Source: JBAZKV01 sp964443545 (GTDB lineage: Bacteria; Margulisbacteria; WOR-1; JAKLHX01; JBAZKV01). From it: a stretch of 9,017 bases of DNA. Numbering within the stretch: the stretch's first letter is position 1; each line of letters starts with the position of its first letter. Below, piece by piece: positions 1 to 6,718 of the stretch. The stretch lies in contig CAYUCV010000041.1 in the NCBI GenBank assembly GCA_964443545.1, forward strand, positions 1 through 9,017. Reading direction: 5' to 3'. The translations under genes and the position numbers were made by a program. Below the pieces are notes generated by a model. That model did not search any database. It was not told where the DNA came from and worked only from the letters and a program-made list of their open reading frames with translations.

Positions 1-1
1 G

Positions 2-73
2 TGGGCCCTGTAGGATTTGAACCTACAACCTGTCGATTATGAGTCGATTGCTCCACCCTTGAGCTAAGGGCCC
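2..73 (-). tRNA. tRNA-Ile2 (anticodon CAU, AUA-decoding)
   Basis: Read on the minus strand this folds into a 72-nt cloverleaf: acceptor GGGCCCT with AGGGCCC, D stem GCTC/GAGC with a short 7-nt loop, anticodon loop CTCATAA (anticodon CAT), 5-nt variable loop, and T stem GTAGG/CCTAC with loop TTCAAAT. The discriminator base is A, and the next base is C before the window edge, so an encoded CCA cannot be judged. A CAT anticodon could mean initiator Met, elongator Met or Ile2. The GACTCATAATCG anticodon arm and TTAGCTCA segment closely resemble E. coli ileX, so I favour Ile2, whose C34 is modified to lysidine by TilS to read AUA. Frequent ATA codons in the neighbouring genes agree. The base of the anticodon stem has an A27/C43 mismatch. 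Confidence 0.9.
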
Positions 74-91
74 GTGATCGAGCATATTTTT

Positions 92-121
92 AGTATAGCA
101 TGCAAAAATCGGTTTGAACAA
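92..121 (-). promoter_or_regulatory. Putative promoter of tRNA-Ile2
   Basis: On the minus strand a TATACT box (92-97) lies about 18 nt from the tRNA 5' end. A weak TTGTTC -35 box (116-121) sits 18 bp upstream of it. The predicted transcript start, near 85, gives a leader of about a dozen bases, which is usual for tRNA genes. The -10 box is strong (5 of 6) and the -35 is only 3 of 6. The -35 overlaps the -35 of the divergent promoter for the gene at 151. Confidence 0.45.
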
Positions 122-142
122 GGCATGGCATTGTGGAATAAT
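114..142 (+). promoter_or_regulatory. Putative promoter of the nitroreductase/trehalose operon
   Basis: TTGAAC (114-119) and AATAAT (137-142) are separated by 17 bp and match sigma70 consensus at 4 and 5 of 6 positions. Transcription would begin around 149-151, that is at or just before the ATG at 151, implying a leaderless or nearly leaderless mRNA. The only Shine-Dalgarno-like bases are AGGT at 143-146. Consensus matches of this quality can occur by chance. Confidence 0.4.
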
Positions 143-150
143 AGGTCTGT

Positions 151-651
151 ATGGACCTTTTTGAAGCCATAAAAAAGCGCAGGAGCGTAAGGCAGTACCT
201 GGATAAACCTGTGCCCAAAGAGGTATTGGAAAAACTTATAGATGCGGCGCGCTTTGCCCCCACCGCAAGGCATACAGAGCCCTGGACATTTGTTGTAGTT
301 ACCGAACCTAACAATATCAAAGCGATAGGCGAAGCCACCGATAGCGGCAGGTTCATTTCAAAAGCGGCCGCCTGCATAGCCGTGTTCTGCCGGGATACCA
401 AATATTATCTGGAGGACGGGTGTGCGGCCATACAGAACATCCTTCTTTCTGCGACCTCGCTCGGCATAGGATCGTGCTGGGTGGCCGGCGACAAAAAACC
501 TTATTGTGAAAAGATAATAGAAATGCTCGGCGCGCCAGCAGATCACAAACTGATCGGACTGGTATCTTTGGGCTATCCTTTATCAAAAGACGCTTTTTTT
601 GAGGATAAAAGAAAAGAACTCAAAGACCTGCTGCACTGGAACAGGTTCTGA
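151..651 (+). CDS. Nitroreductase-family FMN oxidoreductase
   Basis: This 166-residue protein has the hallmarks of the small nitroreductase fold, a homodimeric, cytoplasmic, FMN-dependent NAD(P)H oxidoreductase. The N-terminal RRSVRQY (residues 10-16) is the family's FMN-phosphate-binding Arg/Ser element. APTARHTEPW (36-45) is the APSA-N-PW-like flavin motif, and GIGSCWVAG (105-113) is the Gly-rich segment before the last helix. The length is at the short end of the family and the protein looks complete. It is the first gene of a plus-strand run, with 21 bp separating it from the otsA-like gene, so the two are probably co-transcribed. The start at 151 aligns with the normal family N-terminus, but it lacks a good Shine-Dalgarno. 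The physiological substrate cannot be read from sequence: quinones, nitro compounds, flavins and iodotyrosine-type substrates all occur in the family. Why it accompanies trehalose genes is unclear. Confidence 0.88.
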   Translation: MDLFEAIKKRRSVRQYLDKPVPKEVLEKLIDAARFAPTARHTEPWTFVVVTEPNNIKAIGEATDSGRFISKAAACIAVFCRDTKYYLEDGCAAIQNILLSATSLGIGSCWVAGDKKPYCEKIIEMLGAPADHKLIGLVSLGYPLSKDAFFEDKRKELKDLLHWNRF

Positions 652-660
652 TCAAAGGGC

Positions 661-667
661 GGGAGGG
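661..667 (+). promoter_or_regulatory. Ribosome binding site of the otsA-like gene
   Basis: GGGAGGG lies 5 bases before the ATG at 673, inside the 21-bp gap after the nitroreductase stop. It fixes the otsA start at 673, so the hydrophobic N-terminal segment is part of the translated protein and not an over-extended start. Confidence 0.6.
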
Positions 668-672
668 CTGAC

Positions 673-2919
673 ATGAAAAGGTTCATTCTTCTAATTGCGC
701 CGGTCTTGATCGCGGTCACCATCATTATCATGATACTTGGCGCCGTTCTTGTCAGGTATGAGGAAGACCGCCTCATGGACGACTTAAAGCGCAAGGCGGT
801 GTCCGTGGCCGACGGCATGGAGCTTTCTGCCCGGTATGTTCTTATTAACAAGGATACCTCCGGCGCCGAGCGGCTGGTAAAAAAATTCCAGAAGAAGGAA
901 AGGGTGCAGGGCGGGGCCGTCTATGATGCCGAAGGAAAACTGATCGCCATCACCGAAAGGCTCAAAGGCTGGAAGGAAGAAGGAAAACCCCAGTATCAGG
1001 GGGTCATCTCAAAAAAGGCGCCGTCAGAGCGGCTTTCAAAGTTCAATAAGTACTATGTCTACAGCTATGTTGCCCCGGTCCTTGACGACAAAGAAAATGT
1101 GATAGGGCTGGTCGAGATCATCTACGATACCTCCTATGTTTTCATGCGCACCGTTGATTTCTGGAAAACGATAATGATAAGCCTTGGAATTCTTCTTGTG
1201 GTGCTGCTGGGCCTGATCTTTTTTATAGAAAGAAGGTTCTTTGCCTCTCCCATTGGCCGGCTGACAAAATGGTTCAAGCACTATCAAAAGGGCGAGACGG
1301 AGGAGATGGAAAAGATCGAGGGGGAAGGGGGCCTGGGAGAACTTGCTTCCGAAGTGCAGCAGGTGGCCCTTGGGCTTAAGATAGCCAAAAAGGCCATTAC
1401 CGATGATGCAAGGCAGCGCCTCAAGGAGGAAGACCTCTGGACCGAAGCCAAACTGAGGGACCTGATAAGGTCCAAACTTGGCGACAGCTCTTTTGTTGTT
1501 GTTTCGAACCGCGAGCCTTTTATGCATGTCACCGACAAGACCACCGGGAAGGTGTCCCTGGTAAAGCCGGCCAGCGGAGTGGTGACGGCAATAGACCCGA
1601 TACTCAGATCTTGCGGCGGGGTTTGGGTGGCAACAGGCAGCGGAGATGCCGACAAAAACTTTGTGAACGCCAAGGACAAGCTCGGCGTTCCCGAAAAGGA
1701 CAGCAGATATATCCTCAAAAGGATCTGGCTCTCCAAAGAGGAGGAGCAGGGCTTTTACCTTGGTTTTTCCAACGAGGGGCTCTGGCCCCTGTGCCATATC
1801 ACCCATACCAGGCCGATCTTTAGGGAAAGCGACTGGCTGCTCTATAAACAGGTCAACCAAAAATTTGCCGACAGCATTATCGAGGAACTTCCGGCAAAGA
1901 ACCCGTTCGTCTTTATCCAGGACTACCACTTTACGCTGCTGGGCAGGATGATAAAGGAAAAGAGGCCGGACGCTGTGATCGCTCTTTTCTGGCACATCCC
2001 CTGGCCCAATCCGGAGGTCTTTTCTATCTGCCCGTACCAGCAGGAGATACTGGACGGCATGCTTGGCTGCGACCTTATCGGGTTCCATGTGCAGTACCAC
2101 TGCAATAACTTTTTGGACACGGCCAACAGGCTGCTTGAGTGCAGGGCCGACATGGAAAAATTCAGTATCGTGCGGCTGGGCAGAGAAACTATCGTAAGGC
2201 CTTTTCCTATAAGTATTGACGACAGCTATTTTAGGGACCCGGGGCCTTTGGTCCGACAGAGGACCGAAGAGATAAAGAAGGAGCTAGGGCTCTCTAACAA
2301 AATAGTTGCGATGGGAGTTGACAGGATAGATTATACCAAGGGCATAGCAGAGAGGATCTTGGCAGTTGACAGGTTCCTCGAAAAATATCCGCAGTATATC
2401 AAGAAGTTCGTCTTTATCCAGCTGGCCGCTCCAAGCAGGACCGACATCAAGCGCTACCACGACCTCGTGGACGAGATAGAAGAACTGGTAAAGAGAAAGA
2501 ACGACAAATACAGGCAGGACGGTTGGGAGCCGATAATATACCTTAAAAGATACTTCACTTCGGAAGAGATAAAACCCTACTTCAAGCTTTCCGATATGTG
2601 CCTGGTCAGCTCCCTTCATGACGGAATGAACCTGGTGGCCAAGGAATATGTTGCCTCAAAAGACGACCTCAAAGGCGCCCTGATACTGAGCAAGTTCACC
2701 GGCGCCTCGAGAGAGCTTTCCGGAGCCGTCCTGATAAATCCGTACTCCATAGAGGACTTTGCGGACGCGATAAAGACTGCTGCGGAAATGGAGCCGGAAG
2801 AAAAGAAAAAGAGGATGGAGGGCATGCGCCTTTCTATAATGGAGAACAATGTTTACAAATGGGCGGCCGGCATCATTAACGAGCTGACAGCGCTCAAAAA
2901 GGATGTTCTAAGCAAATGA
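673..2919 (+). CDS. otsA: Membrane sensor-HAMP-linked trehalose-6-phosphate synthase (GT20)
   Basis: The protein makes trehalose-6-phosphate from UDP-glucose and glucose-6-phosphate. It has 748 residues against roughly 460-490 for stand-alone OtsA; the extra is N-terminal. Residues 4-27 form a transmembrane helix and 28-163 an extracytoplasmic domain with Cache-like strands (VYDAEGKLIA near 83, ENVIGLVEIIYD near 141). Residues 166-186 form a second helix, and 187-265 a HAMP-like, charged helical linker. The GT20 domain runs from VVVSNRE (275) to about 740. Residues equivalent to the E. coli OtsA active site are present with matching spacing: Arg280 (Arg9), Asp417 in QDYH (Asp130), His441 in HIPWP (His154), Arg551 and Lys556 in VDRIDYTKG (Arg262/Lys267), and Asp650 and Glu658 in HDGMNLVAKE (Asp361/Glu369). 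A catalytically competent enzyme on the cytoplasmic face is therefore expected. The reading frame is continuous, so the fusion is genuine unless assembly is wrong. Sensor control of activity is inference; the ligand is unknown. The stop overlaps otsB. Confidence 0.93.
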   Translation: MKRFILLIAPVLIAVTIIIMILGAVLVRYEEDRLMDDLKRKAVSVADGMELSARYVLINKDTSGAERLVKKFQKKERVQGGAVYDAEGKLIAITERLKGWKEEGKPQYQGVISKKAPSERLSKFNKYYVYSYVAPVLDDKENVIGLVEIIYDTSYVFMRTVDFWKTIMISLGILLVVLLGLIFFIERRFFASPIGRLTKWFKHYQKGETEEMEKIEGEGGLGELASEVQQVALGLKIAKKAITDDARQRLKEEDLWTEAKLRDLIRSKLGDSSFVVVSNREPFMHVTDKTTGKVSLVKPASGVVTAIDPILRSCGGVWVATGSGDADKNFVNAKDKLGVPEKDSRYILKRIWLSKEEEQGFYLGFSNEGLWPLCHITHTRPIFRESDWLLYKQVNQKFADSIIEELPAKNPFVFIQDYHFTLLGRMIKEKRPDAVIALFWHIPWPNPEVFSICPYQQEILDGMLGCDLIGFHVQYHCNNFLDTANRLLECRADMEKFSIVRLGRETIVRPFPISIDDSYFRDPGPLVRQRTEEIKKELGLSNKIVAMGVDRIDYTKGIAERILAVDRFLEKYPQYIKKFVFIQLAAPSRTDIKRYHDLVDEIEELVKRKNDKYRQDGWEPIIYLKRYFTSEEIKPYFKLSDMCLVSSLHDGMNLVAKEYVASKDDLKGALILSKFTGASRELSGAVLINPYSIEDFADAIKTAAEMEPEEKKKRMEGMRLSIMENNVYKWAAGIINELTALKKDVLSK

Positions 2920-3695
2920 ATAGGGCAGAAGAACTGGCAAAACTGCTGCCAAAGAGCACGGCGCTTTTGGTCCTTGCAGATTTTGACGGGACGCTGGCCC
3001 CGATAGCGCCGACCCCGGACCTGGCTGCTATTTCTGCCCGGGCAAGAAAAGCGCTGATAAAACTGGCCGGGTCAAAGAACATCTTTGCCGGCGTGCTCAG
3101 CGGAAGGGCCCTGCACGACATAAAAAAATCGGTAGGTATCAAAGGCCTTATCTACGGCGGCAATCACGGGCTCGAGATAGAGGGCAGAGGGCTAAAAAGG
3201 ACCGCTCCTTTGCCTGACGCTGTCTTAAAGGCTCTGGCAAAAGTAAGAAAGGACCTGAAAGGCTCCCTGTCCAGGTACAAAGGGGCGATAGTCGAGGACA
3301 AAATGTTTTCCGTAAGCGTGCACTACAGGCTGGTAGACAAAAAGGACCTGCTGTATGTGATGAAAGAGATAAAACGTTCGGCTGCCCCTTTTCTTAAAAA
3401 AGGGCTGATAAGGCTTTCAAAGGGCAAAAAGATAGTCGAGATAAGGCCCAGGCTCAAATGGGACAAAGGCAGCGCTCTAAAGTGGATACAAAAGGAGCTC
3501 AGGGCAAAAAGCGGCCGCTTGCTTTATACCGTCTACATGGGAGATGACGCAACAGACGAAGACGCCTTTAGGGCTCTGGGCAAAAGAGGTCTTTCGATAA
3601 AGATTGGCGCAGAAGGTAAAACTGCCGCCCTAAAGCGTCTTGATAATGCGGGGCAGGCCGGAAGGTTTTTGGAGCTCATTTTAGAAAGCAGATAG
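2916..3695 (+). CDS. otsB: Trehalose-6-phosphate phosphatase (HAD family)
   Basis: This 259-residue HAD-superfamily phosphatase removes the phosphate from trehalose-6-phosphate, completing the OtsAB route in the cytoplasm. Motif I is DFDGT at residues 22-26, with nucleophile Asp22 and acid/base Asp24. Motif II is the SGR segment at 62-64. GGNHGLE (81-87) is the typical OtsB cap-proximal motif. Lys184 in KWDKG supplies the motif III lysine, and GDDATDED (209-216) is motif IV, which coordinates magnesium. Length and motif order are normal for a single-domain OtsB. Its ATG overlaps the otsA stop as ATGA, indicating translational coupling; an AAAAGGA tract sits about 12 bases upstream. The order otsA-otsB and coupling imply matched amounts of both enzymes, avoiding accumulation of the phosphorylated intermediate. 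Confidence 0.95.
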   Translation: MNRAEELAKLLPKSTALLVLADFDGTLAPIAPTPDLAAISARARKALIKLAGSKNIFAGVLSGRALHDIKKSVGIKGLIYGGNHGLEIEGRGLKRTAPLPDAVLKALAKVRKDLKGSLSRYKGAIVEDKMFSVSVHYRLVDKKDLLYVMKEIKRSAAPFLKKGLIRLSKGKKIVEIRPRLKWDKGSALKWIQKELRAKSGRLLYTVYMGDDATDEDAFRALGKRGLSIKIGAEGKTAALKRLDNAGQAGRFLELILESR

Positions 3696-3701
3696 AGGAG
3701 G
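3695..3701 (+). promoter_or_regulatory. Strong Shine-Dalgarno of the DUF5752-like gene
   Basis: GAGGAGG begins on the last base of the otsB stop codon and ends 4 bases before the ATG at 3706. It is the best ribosome binding site in the window. It selects 3706 as the start and suggests that this small protein is translated efficiently and independently of otsB. Confidence 0.65.
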
Positions 3702-3705
3702 GGCC

Positions 3706-4377
3706 ATGGGGGAGCCGGTTTTGGCAAATGAGCCTTTCAGGTTTTTTACAAGGCTTCATCTTACGGAGCTGACGGGGCTAAAGGCCTCTAACATAAAAGA
3801 GCTGCTCTATCATCTGGAAAGAGTGCCTGGTTCCTGCATTTACCACCACACGCACAGGTTTTTGCAGCAGCACCAGTACCTTTCGCCCGAGCCGCCCAAT
3901 GATTTTGCCTACTGGGTGCTGGAGGCACTTAACGAGAGCGACCTTTCGGAGCGGCTGGCCAGCATAGATACGGTACAGTATCCCACCATCAGGAAGCTGA
4001 GGGAAAGAATAATAGAAGTGGTCTCCACCTATGCTGCATCAAATCCGGGCTGCAGGCGCAAAAAGGCTACCTCAGGAGATGAATTCCACTTTATGAAGAC
4101 AAAGAGCTTCATAGTACCGACAAAGTATGAAGTGACCGACCTCAATAGCTTTGCCGAGGTCCTGGAAAAAGTGACCATAGATTCCATCTATTTCCATATC
4201 TTTGAATCCAGGCTGCGGCTTGAAAAAGGCAGCAACGATTTTTCGAACTGGTTCGAAGCGGCTCTCGGGGATGCTGCCCTTGCTAAAAAAGTGGCCCGGT
4301 TGGACCCGTACACCTGCACACTTGAGGACCTTCGCGGCACACTTATCAGGATGGTAAAGAACAGGATAGGGGGCTGA
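3706..4377 (+). CDS. DUF5752-like protein, tandem two-module, upstream of TreT
   Basis: This is a 223-residue soluble protein with no signal peptide or membrane segment. I recognise it as resembling the uncharacterised family annotated DUF5752, which I recall near sugar glycosyltransferase genes; this recollection should be checked. No function is assigned. It appears to consist of two divergent copies of one module: residues 11-106 and 127-217. Both begin F-x-F plus a short strand, continue with a helix (IKELLYHLERV and FAEVLEKV), then a Tyr/His-rich segment (IYHHTHRF against IYFHIFESRL), then an NDF-x-x-W motif (65-70 and 177-182), and end with a DL/LR-type helix (YPTIRKLRERIIEVV and CTLEDLRGTLIRMV). 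The first copy is richer in His (His47, 48, 50, 56), the second largely lacks them. It lies 10 bp after otsB and 1 bp before treT, so a role as accessory or regulatory partner of trehalose synthesis is plausible inference. Confidence 0.75.
   Translation: MGEPVLANEPFRFFTRLHLTELTGLKASNIKELLYHLERVPGSCIYHHTHRFLQQHQYLSPEPPNDFAYWVLEALNESDLSERLASIDTVQYPTIRKLRERIIEVVSTYAASNPGCRRKKATSGDEFHFMKTKSFIVPTKYEVTDLNSFAEVLEKVTIDSIYFHIFESRLRLEKGSNDFSNWFEAALGDAALAKKVARLDPYTCTLEDLRGTLIRMVKNRIGG
4368..4373 (+). promoter_or_regulatory. Ribosome binding site for the GTG-started treT
   Basis: AGGGGG ends 5 bases before a GTG at 4379, within the last codons of the preceding gene. It supports GTG as the true start; the next candidate Met codon in frame (residue 50) would cut into the glycosyltransferase N-domain. 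Confidence 0.5.
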
Positions 4378-4378
4378 A

Positions 4379-5590
4379 GTGGCAAAATTAAACGATTATG
4401 TAGAGATAGTGGGGCAGTCCGTCATAGACGACCTTAGGCTTTTGGCCGAAAGGCTAAAAGGCAAAGTGGTGCAGAACATCAATTCTACCTCGGTAGGCGG
4501 CGGAGTGGCCGAGATACTTAACAGGATGATACCTCTTATGAGGGAAATAGGCCTGGATGCAAAGTGGGACCTTATAAAGGGAGGAGAGCAGTTCTTTGCG
4601 GTCACCAAAAAGTTCCACAACGCTCTTCACGGCAAGGAAGAAGACATCACCCAGCGGGATTTTGATGTTTTTCTTGAGACAGGCAAAAAGAACCTCGAGG
4701 AGATAAGCCTTTACGGCGACATCATCTTTGTCCACGACCCCCAGCCCATCTTTTTGATAACCAAAAAAAAGAGGAAGAAATGGGCCTGGAGATGCCATAT
4801 AGATGTGTCGCATCCGGACCGCAAGGTCTGGCATTTTCTCAAAAAATTCATCAATAAATACGATGCTGCCGTGTTTTCTTCGCCTCTCTTTTCGCAAAAG
4901 CTTCCTGTCAGCCAGTTCCTCATCTCTCCTTCGATAGATCCCTTAAGCGACAAGAACAGGGACCTGCCGCAGGAAACCATCGACTCCGTGCTCAAGAAAT
5001 ACTCTATCCCAAAGGACAAGCCGATAGTGACCCAGATATCGAGGTTTGACCGGCTCAAGGACCCCATCGGCGTGATAGAGGCCTATAAACTGGTAAAAAA
5101 ATATATTGACTGCAGGCTTATTCTGGCGGGCGGAGGGGCAACGGACGATCCGGAGGGGCAGCTTGTCCTTGACGAGGTAAAAGAGCGGGCCGCAGGTGAT
5201 GAGGACATTCACATACTGCTGCTTCCGCAGGACGACATAGAGATAAATGCCCTGCAGAGGGCATCGGATGTGATAGTGCAAAAGTCCCTTAAAGAAGGGT
5301 TTGGCCTTACAGTATCTGAGGCTTTGTGGAAGGCAAAACCGGTCGTGGCCTCCAGCGTGGGCGGTATTCCGCTGCAGATAAAACACAAATTTTCGGGCCT
5401 GTTGTGCCGCTCGATAGAAGGAGCCGCATTCGAGATAAAACAGCTGCTTAATTCGCCGGGCTATGCAAAAAAGCTGGGGCAGAACGGCCGCGAGCATGTA
5501 AAGAACAACTTCCTCATCACGCGGCACATGAAAGAGTATATGCTTTTGTTCCTCTCGCTTTACAGCGGAGAGGATGTCGTCTACCTTTGA
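4379..5590 (+). CDS. treT: Trehalose synthase TreT-like glycosyltransferase (GT4)
   Basis: This 403-residue GT-B enzyme of family GT4 most resembles trehalose glycosyltransferring synthase TreT, which joins NDP-glucose and glucose directly to trehalose (reversibly in characterised archaeal enzymes). Near the N-terminus, NINSTSVGGGVAE (33-45) gives the Gly-rich acceptor/donor loop typical of TreT. VHDPQP (118-123) and CHIDVSHP (139-146) are the interdomain sugar-binding motifs. The C-domain has SRFDRLKDP (221-229), with Arg and Lys expected to bind the nucleotide diphosphate, and EGFGLTVSE (306-314), the GT4 E-x7-E motif. Length fits TreT at about 400-415 residues. GTG start and 1-bp spacing after the DUF5752-like gene suggest translational coupling. 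A different alpha-glucosyl acceptor, as in sucrose or kojibiose-type relatives, cannot be excluded. The gene ends 3 bp from a converging gene. Confidence 0.82.
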   Translation: MAKLNDYVEIVGQSVIDDLRLLAERLKGKVVQNINSTSVGGGVAEILNRMIPLMREIGLDAKWDLIKGGEQFFAVTKKFHNALHGKEEDITQRDFDVFLETGKKNLEEISLYGDIIFVHDPQPIFLITKKKRKKWAWRCHIDVSHPDRKVWHFLKKFINKYDAAVFSSPLFSQKLPVSQFLISPSIDPLSDKNRDLPQETIDSVLKKYSIPKDKPIVTQISRFDRLKDPIGVIEAYKLVKKYIDCRLILAGGGATDDPEGQLVLDEVKERAAGDEDIHILLLPQDDIEINALQRASDVIVQKSLKEGFGLTVSEALWKAKPVVASSVGGIPLQIKHKFSGLLCRSIEGAAFEIKQLLNSPGYAKKLGQNGREHVKNNFLITRHMKEYMLLFLSLYSGEDVVYL

Positions 5591-5593
5591 CCT

Positions 5594-6670
5594 CTACTTG
5601 AACTGCTTTGATACATCCTGTGCGGAAAAGACGCTGCTGTCCATGGGTATTGACCTTACAGGGGCGCCTTTTTCCAGGTTAAAGCTGCTCAGGTTTGCCT
5701 TTTTCCACGCGGTGTTATCGTAGGTCTTATAGTAAAAGGCCTTGTTGGTCAGGTCCTTCATCACTACCCACTGGGCATAGCCGTACAGGGTAATAAAGGG
5801 TTTTGGGTTCTCCTTGATAACACCTCTTGGTATATCTACGGCATTTAACAGATGCTCTGCGGCAACAACGGCTTCCTTTGCGTTTTTGGGTGTAAGGGCC
5901 GCGTCCTTGCACAGGGCCATTCTTACAAAGCGTGAAGGCGGGGTCCAGTCCCCCGGGAGCCCAAGCATACCGCTTCCCACTCCGGAGGGCTGGACCTTTG
6001 CTCCGCTGATGGACCTGGGTTTTTTGTCGGAGGGGCCAAGGTTAATATAGTTGCTCAGGTTCTGCAATTGCCAGGGAAAGCTGGGCCTGTTGGTAAGGAC
6101 GCCGACGGGATTGTCGTATATGTTCATTTTCCCGTCTATGAATTCCACTACAAGGCTTTTTCCAAGGGCATCATGCAGGGAAAGGTGCAGCCCCATGCCT
6201 TTGATATCTTTTACCTCAGAATCGCAGATCGTTATTCCCGCAAGGGCCGCCCTTACTTCGTCAACGGATGCAAAGTTGCCGAGTATCCAAGTAATGAATT
6301 TGTCCAGTGGAACGAACTTTCCGGCCTTTGGCTGCTGGTACACTGAACCCGTGAACATGAGGCCTCCGGCAGATAGGCCTTTTTCGTTCAATCCCTCCAC
6401 AAAGCAGTCCTTTAGCTTAAAGGCATTTACGCCAAAGAACGCGTACTTGGACGACCAGGCTGCTCCGGCAGTGCCTTTGGCATCGACTACCTTGTGCTCT
6501 ATCCCGCGCGGTACCACCAAGAGCTCAGACTTTAGGTCCACCGGGAACTCCATCGAGCGCCCGTTTATCACCGTGCCATCCTTTGCCTTGATAGCAAAGT
6601 CGGTGCAGGCAAAAGAGGCCTGGTACAGCAGGCATAAAACCGTGAACAAACGGACAAGTGTCTTTATCAT
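5594..6670 (-). CDS. Secreted choloylglycine hydrolase / penicillin V acylase-type Ntn-hydrolase
   Basis: This 358-residue protein belongs to the linear amide C-N hydrolase family (peptidase family C59: bile salt hydrolases and penicillin V acylases; some Gram-negative members cleave N-acyl-homoserine lactones). A signal peptide spans residues 1-21, with ASFA before Cys22. Cleavage there would expose Cys22 as the N-terminal nucleophile, followed by TDF. There is no canonical lipobox. Arg38 in NGRSMEF lies 16 residues after the Cys, the spacing of Cys2 to Arg18 in bile salt hydrolase. Glu41 stands where many Gram-positive enzymes have Asp21. Later motifs include LNEKGLSAGGL (94-104), LTNRPSFPWQ (192-201), and Arg247/Arg250. 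The enzyme should act in the periplasm or outside the cell; the substrate is not predictable. On the minus strand, two purine tracts precede the ATG, GAAAGGA (6683-6689) at better spacing than AAGGAA next to the start. It is a single-gene unit. Confidence 0.88.
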   Translation of the reverse strand: MIKTLVRLFTVLCLLYQASFACTDFAIKAKDGTVINGRSMEFPVDLKSELLVVPRGIEHKVVDAKGTAGAAWSSKYAFFGVNAFKLKDCFVEGLNEKGLSAGGLMFTGSVYQQPKAGKFVPLDKFITWILGNFASVDEVRAALAGITICDSEVKDIKGMGLHLSLHDALGKSLVVEFIDGKMNIYDNPVGVLTNRPSFPWQLQNLSNYINLGPSDKKPRSISGAKVQPSGVGSGMLGLPGDWTPPSRFVRMALCKDAALTPKNAKEAVVAAEHLLNAVDIPRGVIKENPKPFITLYGYAQWVVMKDLTNKAFYYKTYDNTAWKKANLSSFNLEKGAPVRSIPMDSSVFSAQDVSKQFK

Positions 6671-6718
6671 TTCCTTGTTTTTTCCTTTCGGGGAATTTTA
6701 TCTTGAGGGCAATTAGAG

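Noticed and set aside
1036..2100. 354-codon open frame on the minus strand inside the otsA-like gene
   Set aside because: Its translation shows no recognisable domain, and the opposite strand carries a complete set of GT20 motifs. It is a shadow frame from codon bias.
4943..5527. 194-codon open frame on the minus strand inside the TreT-like gene
   Set aside because: No recognisable motif or ribosome binding site; the plus strand has clear GT4 motifs.
6051..6716. 221-codon open frame on the plus strand opposite the choloylglycine-type hydrolase
   Set aside because: Ser/Pro/Thr-rich low-complexity translation with no motif, antisense to a gene with signal peptide and catalytic Cys/Arg motifs.
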